In this document: piece after piece, positions 1 to 8,101 of the stretch
How positions within the stretch are numbered: position 1 is the first letter of the stretch
How the letters are laid out: the number at the start of each line of letters is the position of its first letter
Assembly (NCBI GenBank): GCA_041691815.1
Contig: JBEPTZ010000032.1
Coordinates: 1-37,416 of the forward strand
Reading direction: 5' to 3'
Source: 70-18 sp041691815
Lineage (GTDB): Bacteria > Pseudomonadota > Alphaproteobacteria > Acetobacterales > Acetobacteraceae
Length of the DNA: 37,416 nucleotides
Translations under genes and position numbers: made by a program
Notes under the pieces: model-generated
Seen by the model: only the letters and a program-made list of their open reading frames with translations
What the model was told of the DNA's origin: nothing
Database searches by the model: none

Positions 1-477
1 GTCCGCTACCGCGACGAGGTGCCCGGCATCGACCGCTTCGCCGACGCCATCATGGGCGCCATGACCGAGCATTTCGGCAACGCCCTGCCGCAAATGCTGA
101 TCGAGCCCGGCCGCGCCATCGCCGCCGACGCCGGCGTGGTCAGCGCCGAAGTGGTGCTGGCCTGCCGCAAGGGCGACGACCCGGTGCGCTGGATCTACCT
201 CGACATCGGCCGCTTCGGCGGGCTGGCGGAAACCGAAGGCGAGGCAATCAAATACTGCTTCACCACGGCTCACGACGGAACCGAAACCGGCCCGGTCGCC
301 ATCGCCGGCCCCACCTGCGACGGCGCGGATATCCTCTACGAACGCAGCAACTACCGCCTGCCGCTGGCGCTCACCGACGGCGACCGCGTCACCATCGAGT
401 CCACCGGCGCCTACGTCACCACCTACGCCAGCCAGCGCTTCAATGGCTTCGCGCCGCTGGCGGAGCACTACATCTGA
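1..477 (+). CDS. Type III PLP-dependent ornithine/lysine-type decarboxylase, C-terminal part (5' end outside window)
   Basis: The reading frame is open from base 1, so only the last 158 codons are present. They cover the C-terminal beta-barrel of a fold-type III (alanine racemase-like) decarboxylase. Visible landmarks are the EPGRAI segment, which contacts the PLP phosphate in this family, and GPTCDGAD near residue 105 of the fragment, which carries the conserved Cys-Asp pair supplied across the dimer interface. These enzymes decarboxylate ornithine (or lysine) to putrescine (or cadaverine) in the cytoplasm. GPTCD favours ornithine/lysine decarboxylase over diaminopimelate decarboxylase, but substrate choice cannot be settled from this fragment. 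A hairpin repeat begins 11 nt after the stop codon and may end the transcript. Confidence 0.85.
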   Translation, partial: VRYRDEVPGIDRFADAIMGAMTEHFGNALPQMLIEPGRAIAADAGVVSAEVVLACRKGDDPVRWIYLDIGRFGGLAETEGEAIKYCFTTAHDGTETGPVAIAGPTCDGADILYERSNYRLPLALTDGDRVTIESTGAYVTTYASQRFNGFAPLAEHYI

Positions 478-483
478 GATAAG

Positions 484-590
484 CAAGTCTTCTTTGTTTG
501 AAAACAAAGAAGCTTTTTCGTCCGCCTTGCAACCGCGGTGAGGTGGAGACAGCGGAGTCTCCACTTCATCGCGGTTGCAAGGCGAAGGAA
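484..590. repeat. Intergenic hairpin repeat, copy R1 (compound inverted repeat)
   Basis: A perfect 11-bp inverted repeat (CTTCTTTGTTT at 489-499, AAACAAAGAAG at 502-512) is followed by a nested structure. The outer 15-bp arms are CGCCTTGCAACCGCG (523-537) and its complement (570-584). They enclose an 8-bp pair, GTGGAGAC (543-550) and GTCTCCAC (557-564). The TCCGCCTTGCA core is shared with the copies near 7.98 and 10.25 kb. It begins 11 nt after the decarboxylase stop. A terminator or 3'-end stabiliser role is inferred. No terminal duplication or encoded protein is seen. Confidence 0.85.
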
Positions 591-752
591 CCTCATCATT
601 CTTCTCCCCGCCCCTATGTGAGATCGCCGGTTTGTTCACGGCAGATCGGGACGGTGTGGCCTCGATCAACAGATCGCGCCATAACAGCCAATAGTTTCGC
701 CGCTCCCCCAGCGTGGGAAAATCCGGCACACTGTCGCTGAACCGGAGGGTAC

Positions 753-2174
753 ATGGCGGCAGAACGTGAAGGATGGGCTGCCCTGCTCAGTGGCAGCAAT
801 GCGGCGTGTTGCGCCGTCATTGGCGGCGGCATGGTGCTGCATGCGCTCAACACCTTCATCACCGTCACCGTCATGCCCTCGGTGGTGCGCGACATCGGCG
901 GCCTGCAATTTTTCGCCTGGGCCACCACGCTCTACGTGCTGGCCAGCCTGCTCGGCGGCGCCTTCTGCTCGCGGCTGCTGCACCACACCGGCGCCCGCTG
1001 GAGCTACCGGCTGGCGCTGCTGCTGTTCGTCGCCGGATCGCTGCTCTGCGGCCTGGCGCCCAACATGGCCCTGCTGCTGGCCGGCCGCTTCGTTCAGGGC
1101 CTCGGCGCCGGCACCCTGTCGGCATTGTCCTATACCATGGTCCGCATGCTGTTCCCGCGGCCTTTATGGTCGCGCGCCATCTCGGTGATCTCCGCCACCT
1201 GGGGCATCGCCACCCTGCTCGGCCCGGCGGTCGGCGGCGTCTTCGCGCAATACGGCGCCTGGCGCGCGGCGTTCTGGTCGATGTGCCTGGTCGCCCCCAT
1301 CCTGCTGCTGTTGGTCGAACTCGCCCTGCCGCGCGGCATGCCCCGCACCGCCGCCCCGCGCACCGCGATGGCGCTGGCCAGCCTCGCCGTGCTCACCGCC
1401 AGCGTGCTGTGCGTGTCGATCGGCAGCGCCGCTGACACCGCCTTCTGGGGCGGCCTCGGCATGGTCGCAGCGCTCGCCGGTCTCGCCCTGTTCGTCCGCC
1501 ACGAGCGCGCCGGTGGCAAGCGCCTGCTGCCCAGCGGCGCCTGCGACCTCAGCAACCCGCTCGGCGTCAGCTACGCCGCGATGGCGCTGCTGCTGATCGG
1601 CGTCAACACCGAGATCTTCGTCCCCTACTTCCTGCAGATCCTGCACAACATGCGCCCGATCGACGCCGGCTACCTGTCGGCGCTGATGTCGGCCGGCTGG
1701 ACCACCGGCAGCGTGATCTCCTCCGGCACCAAACCGAGCCTCACCCGGCTGGTGATGCTGACCGGCCCGCTGACCATCGCGGCCGCCATCGCCGTGCTGT
1801 TCCTGCTGATGCCGCACCGCTACGAGAACCTCGCCGCGCTGTCGGCGATCGGCTGCGCGATGGCCGCGATGGGTCTCGGCATCGGCATGGCCTGGCCGCA
1901 CGTCGCCGCCAGCGTCTTCACCTTCGCCCCCGAGCGCGAGCACGAACTCGCCGCCGCCTCGATCACCGTCGTCACCATGGTCACCAACGCCTTCGGCTCG
2001 GCGATGGGCGGCATGCTGACCAACCTCGCCGGCCTCACCGTGCCCGGCGGTGCCGTGGGCGCCGCCAGCGCCGCCCAGTGGCTGTTCGGCTGCTACATCC
2101 TCGCCCCGCTCGCCGCCGCCGTGATGATCCGCCGCCTGCTGCGCCACGATGCCACAGTGCTGGCCGCCAACTGA
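753..2174 (+). CDS. MFS transporter (drug/solute exporter-like)
   Basis: This 473-residue polytopic membrane protein has a row of hydrophobic helices throughout and is probably 12-14 TM by length. The N-terminal half shows MFS features: an Arg-rich loop after the second or third helix (SRLLHHTGAR), the GRFVQGLGAG segment typical of helix 4, and WGIATLLGPAVGGVF, resembling the antiporter motif C of helix 5. That motif suggests proton-coupled export rather than uptake. The start follows GGAGGG at 744-749, a rather short spacing. It lies 51 bp ahead of the diaminopropionate ammonia-lyase on the same strand, so it could move a related amine or amino acid. That substrate link is inference only. 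Confidence 0.88.
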   Translation: MAAEREGWAALLSGSNAACCAVIGGGMVLHALNTFITVTVMPSVVRDIGGLQFFAWATTLYVLASLLGGAFCSRLLHHTGARWSYRLALLLFVAGSLLCGLAPNMALLLAGRFVQGLGAGTLSALSYTMVRMLFPRPLWSRAISVISATWGIATLLGPAVGGVFAQYGAWRAAFWSMCLVAPILLLLVELALPRGMPRTAAPRTAMALASLAVLTASVLCVSIGSAADTAFWGGLGMVAALAGLALFVRHERAGGKRLLPSGACDLSNPLGVSYAAMALLLIGVNTEIFVPYFLQILHNMRPIDAGYLSALMSAGWTTGSVISSGTKPSLTRLVMLTGPLTIAAAIAVLFLLMPHRYENLAALSAIGCAMAAMGLGIGMAWPHVAASVFTFAPEREHELAAASITVVTMVTNAFGSAMGGMLTNLAGLTVPGGAVGAASAAQWLFGCYILAPLAAAVMIRRLLRHDATVLAAN

Positions 2175-2225
2175 CCGAACGACTGACGGCTTGCCGGATC
2201 GCCACGCGCCTCCCAACATGTCCCC

Positions 2226-3347
2226 ATGCCACAGCATCCTTTCCGCCTGTTCGCCAACCCCAACCCCGGCCCCCCCGGCATGGTGGTGTTGCCCGACGGT
2301 GGCTACCGCCGCGCCCGCGCCGCCATCACCGCCTGGCCCGGCTATGCGCCCACCCCGCTGCACGACCTGCCGCAGATCGCCGCCGACTCCGGCGTCGCCC
2401 GCATCCGCCTGAAAGATGAAGCCGGCCGCTTCGGCCTCGGCAGTTTCAAGGCCCTCGGCGGCGCCTACGCGGTGGCCAATCTCCTCGAAGTCGAACACGC
2501 CCGCAGCGGCGCTGCACCAGCCAGCCTCACCGTCACCTGTGCGACGGACGGCAACCACGGCCGCTCGGTCGCCTGGGGCGCCCAGCGCTTCGGCTGCCGC
2601 TGCGTGATCTTCGTGCATGCCACCGTCAGCCAGGCCCGCGCCGACGCCATCGCCGCCTATGGCGCCGAAATCCGCCGTGTTCCCGGCAACTACGACGATG
2701 CGGTGCGCGAGGCCGCCCGCGTCGCCGCCGCCGAGGGCTGGCACGTCATCTCCGACACCTCGTGGGAGGGCTACACCACCGTCCCGGTCGACGTCATGCA
2801 GGGCTACCGCCTGATGGCCGAGGAAGCCTTCAGCCAATGGGACGGCCCGCCGCCCAGCCACATCTTCATCCAGGGCGGCGTCGGCGGCGTCGCCGCAGCC
2901 GTCTCGGTGCAGGCCCGCGTCACCTGGCCGACACCCCCGCGCCTGATCGTCGCCGAACCCGACCGTGCTGCCTGCCTGCTGGCCAGCGCCGAGGCCGGCG
3001 AACCCACCGCCATCGCCGGCGATCTCGACACCCTGATGGCCGGTCTGGCCTGCGGCGAACCCAGCCTGCTCGCCTGGCGCGAACTCGGCCGCGCCGCCTT
3101 CGCCTTCATGGCGCTGCCCGACGCCGCCGCCGTGGACAGCATGCGCCTGCTGGCCCGCCACGGCATCGTTGCCGGCGAATCCGGTGTCGCCGGCCTGGCC
3201 GCGCTGTTGCTGGCTGCCGCCGATCCTGCCGCCCGCGCCACGCTCGGCCTCGATGCCAACAGCCGGGTGCTGCTGTTCAGCACCGAGGGCGCCACCGACC
3301 CGGAATTATATCAACGCCTTATCGCCGATGGAGCCGATCATGGCTGA
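2226..3347 (+). CDS. dpaL: Diaminopropionate ammonia-lyase
   Basis: This is a fold-type II PLP enzyme of 373 residues, slightly shorter than the roughly 400-residue E. coli YgeX. The family converts 2,3-diaminopropionate to pyruvate and two ammonia. GSFKALGGAYA carries the Schiff-base Lys75. ATDGNHGRSVAWGA (Asp108) is the diagnostic family motif, and this Asp corresponds by motif to the acidic residue implicated in handling the D isomer. DTSWEGYTTVPVDVMQGY and the glycine-rich QGGVGGVAAAV phosphate-binding loop are also present. No clear ribosome binding site precedes ATG 2226. The stop overlaps the amidase start by 8 nt, which implies translational coupling. Threonine dehydratase-like relatives lack the WEGYTTVP block, so the call is fairly firm. 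Confidence 0.88.
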   Translation: MPQHPFRLFANPNPGPPGMVVLPDGGYRRARAAITAWPGYAPTPLHDLPQIAADSGVARIRLKDEAGRFGLGSFKALGGAYAVANLLEVEHARSGAAPASLTVTCATDGNHGRSVAWGAQRFGCRCVIFVHATVSQARADAIAAYGAEIRRVPGNYDDAVREAARVAAAEGWHVISDTSWEGYTTVPVDVMQGYRLMAEEAFSQWDGPPPSHIFIQGGVGGVAAAVSVQARVTWPTPPRLIVAEPDRAACLLASAEAGEPTAIAGDLDTLMAGLACGEPSLLAWRELGRAAFAFMALPDAAAVDSMRLLARHGIVAGESGVAGLAALLLAAADPAARATLGLDANSRVLLFSTEGATDPELYQRLIADGADHG

Positions 3348-4896
3348 TGTCGCCAACGCCACAATGGCCGAATTGCAGGCCGATCTTGCCGAAGGCCGCA
3401 CCAGCGCGGTGGCGCTCACCGAGGCCTATCTGGCCCGCATCGCCAGCCATAATCCACTGCTGAACGCGGTGCGCGAAACCAACCCGGACGCCCTGGCCAT
3501 TGCCGCGGCCCTTGACCACCTGAAGCCGAAAAAGCGCGGCCCTTTGCATGGCCTGCCGATTCTGCTGAAGGACAACATCGCCACCGCCGACCGCCAATGC
3601 ACCACCGCCGGCTCGCTGGCGCTGGAGGGTGCCCGCGCGAAACACGATGCCACCGTCACCCGCCTGCTGCGCGAGGCCGGCGCCGTGGTGCTGGGCAAGG
3701 CTAACCTCACGGAATGGGCCAATATTCTGGCGGTCGGTATGCCGTCCGGCTACTCATCGCTCGGCGGCCAGGTGCGCAACGCCTATGCGCCGGCGGTGGA
3801 TGCCAAAGGCGTCCCGATCGTGCAGCCAGGCGGTTCCTCGGCCGGTTCGGCGGTGGCGGTGGCAGCCGGTTTCGCGGCGGCGGCGATCGGCACCGAGACT
3901 TCCGGGTCGCTGCTGTCGCCGGCCAACCAGAATTCGCTGGTGACGGTGAAGCCGACGGTGGGACTGATCAGCCGCGCCGGCATCATCCCGATCGCCCACA
4001 GCCAGGACACCGCCGGCCCGATGACCCGCATGGTGCTGGATTCCGCCATTCTTCTCAACGTGTTGGCCCAGCACGACAGACTGGACCCGGCGACCGGACG
4101 GTTGCGTCGGCCAGATGATTATATCGCATCATTGTCCCGGAACGGCCTGAAAGGCGCCCGCATCGGCGTGCCCTCCGACCCCGAGGACCCCGGCAACGAT
4201 GTCTATTACCGCCCGCTCAGTCCGCCGGCCAAGGCGGTAATGGCCAACGTTATCAGTGCATTGCAAGACCTCGGGGCGACCATCGTGCGTGCCAGCATGC
4301 CCACCGCCGGCTGGATCGGCGGCCCCGGCACCGAGATCGCGGTGCTGAACCGCAACCCGGAAAGCCCCGGCCTGCACAGCGTCGCCCGCACCCCGATCGT
4401 GTTTCTCTACGAGTTGAAGCACGGCCTGAATCAGTACCTAACCCATTGGGCGAAAGGCACAAAAATTAAATCCGTCGAGGACGTTGTGGCCTTCAACGCC
4501 GCCCATCCGGACCAGGCGCTGCGCTTCGGCCAGGACCTGTTTCTGGCGGCGGCGGCCACCAAGGGCGATCTGTCGGAACCGGAATATCGTGCGGCACGGC
4601 GGAACGATCTGCTTTCGGCGAAGAAACACGGGTTGGACGCATATATCCGAATGCACAACCTGGACGCGGTGCTGTTCCCCGGCGCCGCCGGAGCCGCCAT
4701 CGCCGCCAAGGCCGGCTATCCCAGCGTGCAGGTGCCTGCCGGCTATATCTCTGGAATCGCTGGACAAGATACCCCGGAATACCCGCTCGGCGCCACCTTC
4801 ACCGGGCGCGCCTGGACTGAGGCCAAGCTGTTGCGGCTGGCTTATGCCTACGAGCAGGCGACCTTGGTGCGGCGGATGCCGGCTGATCTGGGATGA
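3340..4896 (+). CDS. Amidase signature family amidase
   Basis: This 518-residue cytoplasmic enzyme belongs to the amidase signature family, which hydrolyses carboxamides to acid plus ammonia through a Ser-cisSer-Lys triad. All three residues are visible: Lys77 (LLKDN), the cis-Ser166 (GGSSAGS) and nucleophile Ser190 (ETSGS). The SLLSPANQNSLVTVKPTVG block resembles peptide or enantioselective amidases more than GatA. ATG 3340 was chosen because GGAG lies 6 nt upstream and it overlaps the preceding stop. The in-frame ATG at 3328 and the longer frame back to 3169 lack this support. It is followed by a 4-nt overlap (ATGA) with a GST gene. A joint role with the ammonia-lyase in nitrogen release is plausible, but its amide substrate is unknown. 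Confidence 0.9.
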   Translation: MADVANATMAELQADLAEGRTSAVALTEAYLARIASHNPLLNAVRETNPDALAIAAALDHLKPKKRGPLHGLPILLKDNIATADRQCTTAGSLALEGARAKHDATVTRLLREAGAVVLGKANLTEWANILAVGMPSGYSSLGGQVRNAYAPAVDAKGVPIVQPGGSSAGSAVAVAAGFAAAAIGTETSGSLLSPANQNSLVTVKPTVGLISRAGIIPIAHSQDTAGPMTRMVLDSAILLNVLAQHDRLDPATGRLRRPDDYIASLSRNGLKGARIGVPSDPEDPGNDVYYRPLSPPAKAVMANVISALQDLGATIVRASMPTAGWIGGPGTEIAVLNRNPESPGLHSVARTPIVFLYELKHGLNQYLTHWAKGTKIKSVEDVVAFNAAHPDQALRFGQDLFLAAAATKGDLSEPEYRAARRNDLLSAKKHGLDAYIRMHNLDAVLFPGAAGAAIAAKAGYPSVQVPAGYISGIAGQDTPEYPLGATFTGRAWTEAKLLRLAYAYEQATLVRRMPADLG

Positions 4897-5519
4897 GTGA
4901 GCCGGTTCTGTACGGCGCGGAGTACAGCGTCTATACCCGCATCGCGCGGCTGGCGCTGATGGCCAAGGGTGTGCCGTATCGGTTTGAAATCGTGGATGTT
5001 TTTGCCGCGGATGCGGATCGTTCGCGGCATCCGTTCGGCAAAATTCCGGTGCTGGAACATGACGGCTTCCGGTTGTACGAGGCGGGTGCGATCGGGCGGT
5101 ATGTGGACGAGGGGTTTGCCGGGCCGGCGCTGCAACCGGCCGACGCGCGCGGCCGGGCGCGGGTGGCGCAGTTGGTTTCCATCTTGGATTGCTATGCGTT
5201 TCAACCACTTGTGATGGAACTCTACGTCCAGCGGGTGAGCCGTGAGGCGCCCGACGAGGCGCGCATCGCCGCGGCACTGCCGGCAGCGGGGCGGGTGTTG
5301 GATGCGCTCGAGGACCTCGCAAAAACTGGCGTTTTTGGCGTCAAAATCGGTCTGGCCGAGGCGCATTTTGTGCCGATGCTGGCCTATTTCAGCCTCGCGG
5401 CGGAGGGAAAATCGCTGCTCGCGGCCCGCCCGAGGCTTGCCGAGTGGTGGTCGTGCATTCGAATGCATGAGCATGTGCTGGCCACAAGATTTCCGGCCGA
5501 ATCGGGCCTATCGCGGTAA
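4893..5519 (+). CDS. Glutathione S-transferase family protein
   Basis: This 208-residue soluble protein has the two-domain GST layout. The N-terminal thioredoxin-like domain (about 1-78) contains the cis-proline segment KIPVLEHDGFRLYEAGAIGRYV, which binds the glutathione gamma-glutamyl moiety. An all-helical C-terminal domain follows (about 85-205). A Tyr/Ser-rich YGAEYSVYTR start could supply the catalytic hydroxyl, but which residue acts is unclear. It is translationally coupled to the amidase by an ATGA overlap and closes that operon. Its 3' end overlaps the convergent second GST by 12 bp (5508-5519). Reaction and substrate are unknown. Confidence 0.88.
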   Translation: MSEPVLYGAEYSVYTRIARLALMAKGVPYRFEIVDVFAADADRSRHPFGKIPVLEHDGFRLYEAGAIGRYVDEGFAGPALQPADARGRARVAQLVSILDCYAFQPLVMELYVQRVSREAPDEARIAAALPAAGRVLDALEDLAKTGVFGVKIGLAEAHFVPMLAYFSLAAEGKSLLAARPRLAEWWSCIRMHEHVLATRFPAESGLSR

Positions 5520-6110
5520 CGGTTCGATGCCGGGGAGCGCCAGGGTCGCACCCACCCATCGCTGCACTCCCGGCCAGCGCGCCAGGTCGAAGCCGCCTTC
5601 GTCGGCGGCCTGGGTGTAGGCGACCAGGGCGAGGTCGGCGATCGTCGGGCCGGCGTCGGTGAGCCAGGGGTGGTTGGCCAGCCGGCGTTCCATGACGCCG
5701 AGCGCCCGGGCGCCGGCTTCCTGGCATTGCGCGACGCGCTCGGCGTGCTGCTCGGCCTGTTTCAGGTAGGTGATGATGTTGCGGGCGACGGCGATCGCCG
5801 GTTCGTGGCTGTACTGCTCGAAGAACAGCCATTCCATCACCCGGGTGCGAGGCAGGCCGGGGGGTGGCAGCCAGGCGGTGCCCTCGGCGAAATGGCAGAG
5901 GATGGCGCCGGATTCGGTGAGCACGGCGCCGTCATCCAGCACCACCACCGGGATCTTGCCGTTGGGGTTCAACGCCAGGAATTCGGCGGTGCGGGTTCCG
6001 CCGGCGTTGGAATCGGTTTCCACCGAGCGGAACTCATGGCCGGTGAGGCGCAGGATGGTGGTGGCCTTCCAGCAATTGCCGGACATCGCGAAGCCGTGGA
6101 CGGTGATCAT
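5508..6110 (-). CDS. Glutathione S-transferase family protein
   Basis: This 200-residue GST reads leftward. The thioredoxin-like domain shows FAMSGNCWKATTILRL, with Ser/Cys near the helix-1 N terminus as in bacterial beta or theta-like classes, and NPNGKIPVVVLDDGAVLTESGAILCHFA, which holds the cis-Pro and Glu-Ser glutathione contacts. The helical C-terminal domain contains TIADLALVAYTQ, the usual N-capping box region. It is clearly divergent in sequence from the GST at 4893, so the pair is not a recent duplication. It starts only 59 bp from the divergent hyuB gene, so the two promoters must be packed into or overlap that gap. Substrate is unknown. Confidence 0.9.
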   Translation of the reverse strand: MITVHGFAMSGNCWKATTILRLTGHEFRSVETDSNAGGTRTAEFLALNPNGKIPVVVLDDGAVLTESGAILCHFAEGTAWLPPPGLPRTRVMEWLFFEQYSHEPAIAVARNIITYLKQAEQHAERVAQCQEAGARALGVMERRLANHPWLTDAGPTIADLALVAYTQAADEGGFDLARWPGVQRWVGATLALPGIEPLPR

Positions 6111-6169
6111 CGGGGCGTGTGCTCCGGGGCTGGCTGGACGGGGTGATTGCGGTCTGTAATCTGCCTGGC

Positions 6170-7942
6170 ATGAACGCGCCAGACCCGATTACCGCCGAAC
6201 TGTTCCGCAACGCCATCGTGGCGCTGGGCGATGAGATGGCGCTGACCATCTATCGCGCCGCCTATTCCGGCGTGCTGAAGAACATCATGGATTACTCCAC
6301 CGCGATCTGCGATCCGCAGGGGCGGCTGGTGGCGCAGGGGCTGAGCCTGCCGGGGCATCTGTGCTCGATTCCGGTGGCGTTGCAGTCGTGCATCCGGCAT
6401 TTCGGCGCCGATATCCACCCCGGCGACGTGCTGGTGATGAACGACCCGTATGATGGCGGCATGCATCTGCCGGATATCTTCGTGTTCCGGCCGGTGTTTG
6501 CCGAGGGCGCGATTCTGGCCTGGGCGGCGACGATCTGCCATCACACCGATGTCGGTGGGCGGGTGCCGGGGTCGAATGCGTCTGACTCCACCGAGATTTA
6601 TGCGGAGGGTTTGCGGATTCCGCCGCTGAAGCTTCATGAGCGGGGGGTGCCGAATGTGACGCTGGCGCGGATCATCGACCGCAATGTGCGGCTGCCGGGC
6701 CGGGTGATGGGCGACCTGCGGGCGCAACTGGCGGCCTGCGAGATTGCCGCGCGGGGGATCGACGAGCTGGTGGGGCGGCATGGCGCGGCCGGCGTGGCGG
6801 GCCTGATGGACGCCACCATGGACCATAGCGAGCGGCTGGCGCGGCATTGCCTGGAGCAACTGGCGGACGGCGAGGCGACGTTTACCGACTGGATCGACGA
6901 TGACCAGATCGACGCCGATTTGCCGATCAGGCTGGTCTGCACGGTGCGCAAGCAGGGTGCGCGGATGGTGTTCGACTGGACCGGCTCGAACCCGCAGGTG
7001 AAGGGGGCGCTGAACAACACCTGGAGCTACACCGCGGCGGCCAGCCTGACCGCGGCGAAGTGTGTTCTTGCGATCAATATGCCGAACAATGACGGGGTGT
7101 TCCGCTGCATCGAGGTGATTGCACCGCCTGGCACGGTGACCAACGGGGTGCTGCCGGCGGCGTGTGCTGCGCGCGGGCTGACCGGGTTTCGCTGTGCCGA
7201 CGCGGCGTTCGGGGCGCTGGCGCTGCTGTATCCGCAGCTGGTGTTCGCGGCCAGCGAGGGCGGCAATACCGGCATCACCATCGGCGGTTACGACCGCGAG
7301 CGGAAGCCGTTCATCTATGTGGATTTCCTGTCCGGCGCCTGGGGCGGGCGGCCTTGGGCGGACGGGCTGGATGGCAATACCTCGATGTTTGCCAACATGG
7401 CGAGCTTCTCGGTGGAGGTGATCGAGGCGGAGAACCCGTTGGAAGTGCTGGATTACGCGCTGGTGCCGGATAGCGGCGGGCCCGGCCGGTATCGCGGCGG
7501 CATGGCGCAGCAGCGCACCTGGCGGATGCTGGCCGAGGAGGGGATTTTGCAGGTGCGCAGCGACCGGCACACGCATCTGCCGTATGGGCTGCAAGGCGGC
7601 GGGCCGGGGACGGCGAGCCAGAACACGCTGAACCCCGGCGACGGCGAGACGCCGCTGCGCGCCAAGCTGACGATGAACTTGCGCGCCGGCGAGGTGTTTT
7701 GCCATCGGCTGCCGGGTGCCGGCGGCTGGGGCGATCCGCTGGCGCGCGACCTTGCCGCCGTGCGTAAGGATTTGCGTGACGGACTGGTGAGCATCGAGGG
7801 CGCTGCGCGGGATTACGGGGTGGTGGCGGCGGGCGATCCGCCGGTGGTGGATGAGGATGCCACCCAGGCGCTGCGGGCGCGGTGGCGGGCGGAGCGGGGG
7901 AAAGCGCCGGATGTGGCCTGGCGGCCGTTGCATGAAGGATAG
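6170..7942 (+). CDS. hyuB: Hydantoinase B/oxoprolinase family subunit
   Basis: This 590-residue protein belongs to the HyuB family, the partner of HyuA in ATP-dependent hydantoinases, 5-oxoprolinases and related carboxylases. Family signatures are the N-terminal DPITAELFRNAIVALGDEMA, MDYSTAICDPQGRLVAQG, the NDPYDGGMHLPDI block and HHTDVGGRVPGS, which contains metal-ligand type residues, and a C-terminal GGGPGT...PGAGGWGDPL segment. ATG 6170 is preferred because homology starts there. The frame stays open upstream to 6119, inside the divergent promoter gap. The usual order is hyuA then hyuB. Here hyuB comes first and a 159-bp gap filled by a hairpin repeat separates them. The substrate could be a hydantoin, N-methylhydantoin or oxoproline. 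Confidence 0.9.
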   Translation: MNAPDPITAELFRNAIVALGDEMALTIYRAAYSGVLKNIMDYSTAICDPQGRLVAQGLSLPGHLCSIPVALQSCIRHFGADIHPGDVLVMNDPYDGGMHLPDIFVFRPVFAEGAILAWAATICHHTDVGGRVPGSNASDSTEIYAEGLRIPPLKLHERGVPNVTLARIIDRNVRLPGRVMGDLRAQLAACEIAARGIDELVGRHGAAGVAGLMDATMDHSERLARHCLEQLADGEATFTDWIDDDQIDADLPIRLVCTVRKQGARMVFDWTGSNPQVKGALNNTWSYTAAASLTAAKCVLAINMPNNDGVFRCIEVIAPPGTVTNGVLPAACAARGLTGFRCADAAFGALALLYPQLVFAASEGGNTGITIGGYDRERKPFIYVDFLSGAWGGRPWADGLDGNTSMFANMASFSVEVIEAENPLEVLDYALVPDSGGPGRYRGGMAQQRTWRMLAEEGILQVRSDRHTHLPYGLQGGGPGTASQNTLNPGDGETPLRAKLTMNLRAGEVFCHRLPGAGGWGDPLARDLAAVRKDLRDGLVSIEGAARDYGVVAAGDPPVVDEDATQALRARWRAERGKAPDVAWRPLHEG

Positions 7943-8070
7943 GAAGGGTTCTTTTTTGCAAAAAAGAACCAAAAAACTTCTATCCGCCTTGCAGCACCGA
8001 GGGGCGGAGATTCCGTACACTCCAATGGATGAAGTTTTTTTGCTTCTTTGTTTTCAAACAAAGAAGACTT
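7943..8070. repeat. Intergenic hairpin repeat, copy R2, between hyuB and hyuA
   Basis: Hairpin A has arms GGTTCTTTTTT (7947-7957) and AAAAAAGAACC (7960-7970), beginning 4 nt after the hyuB stop. It is followed by AAAAAACTT, the TCCGCCTTGCA core, and CCGTACACTCCAATGGAT. Then GAAG with a T7 run leads to hairpin B, with arms CTTCTTTGTTT (8043-8053) and AAACAAAGAAG (8056-8066). The layout matches copies R3 and R4 in opposite orientation. It forms most of the hyuA leader and could cause attenuation or partial termination within the operon; that role is inference. Confidence 0.85.
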
Positions 8071-8101
8071 TCTCTTTCTGTTCTGTCAGGAAAATTTTTC
8101 A

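Noticed and set aside
1164..3161. Long leftward open frame (665 codons) opposite the MFS and ammonia-lyase genes
   Set aside because: The translation is Gly/Ala/Asp/His-rich with no domain signature. Both plus-strand genes beneath it have strong family motifs. GC-rich codons make the antisense frame free of stops.
8048..8101. N-terminal extension of hyuA and other small peptides rich in Lys/Phe encoded by the repeats
   Set aside because: They come from translating the AT-rich hairpin repeat. The authentic start is ATG 8102 with an AGGA site and immediate GVDIGGT homology.
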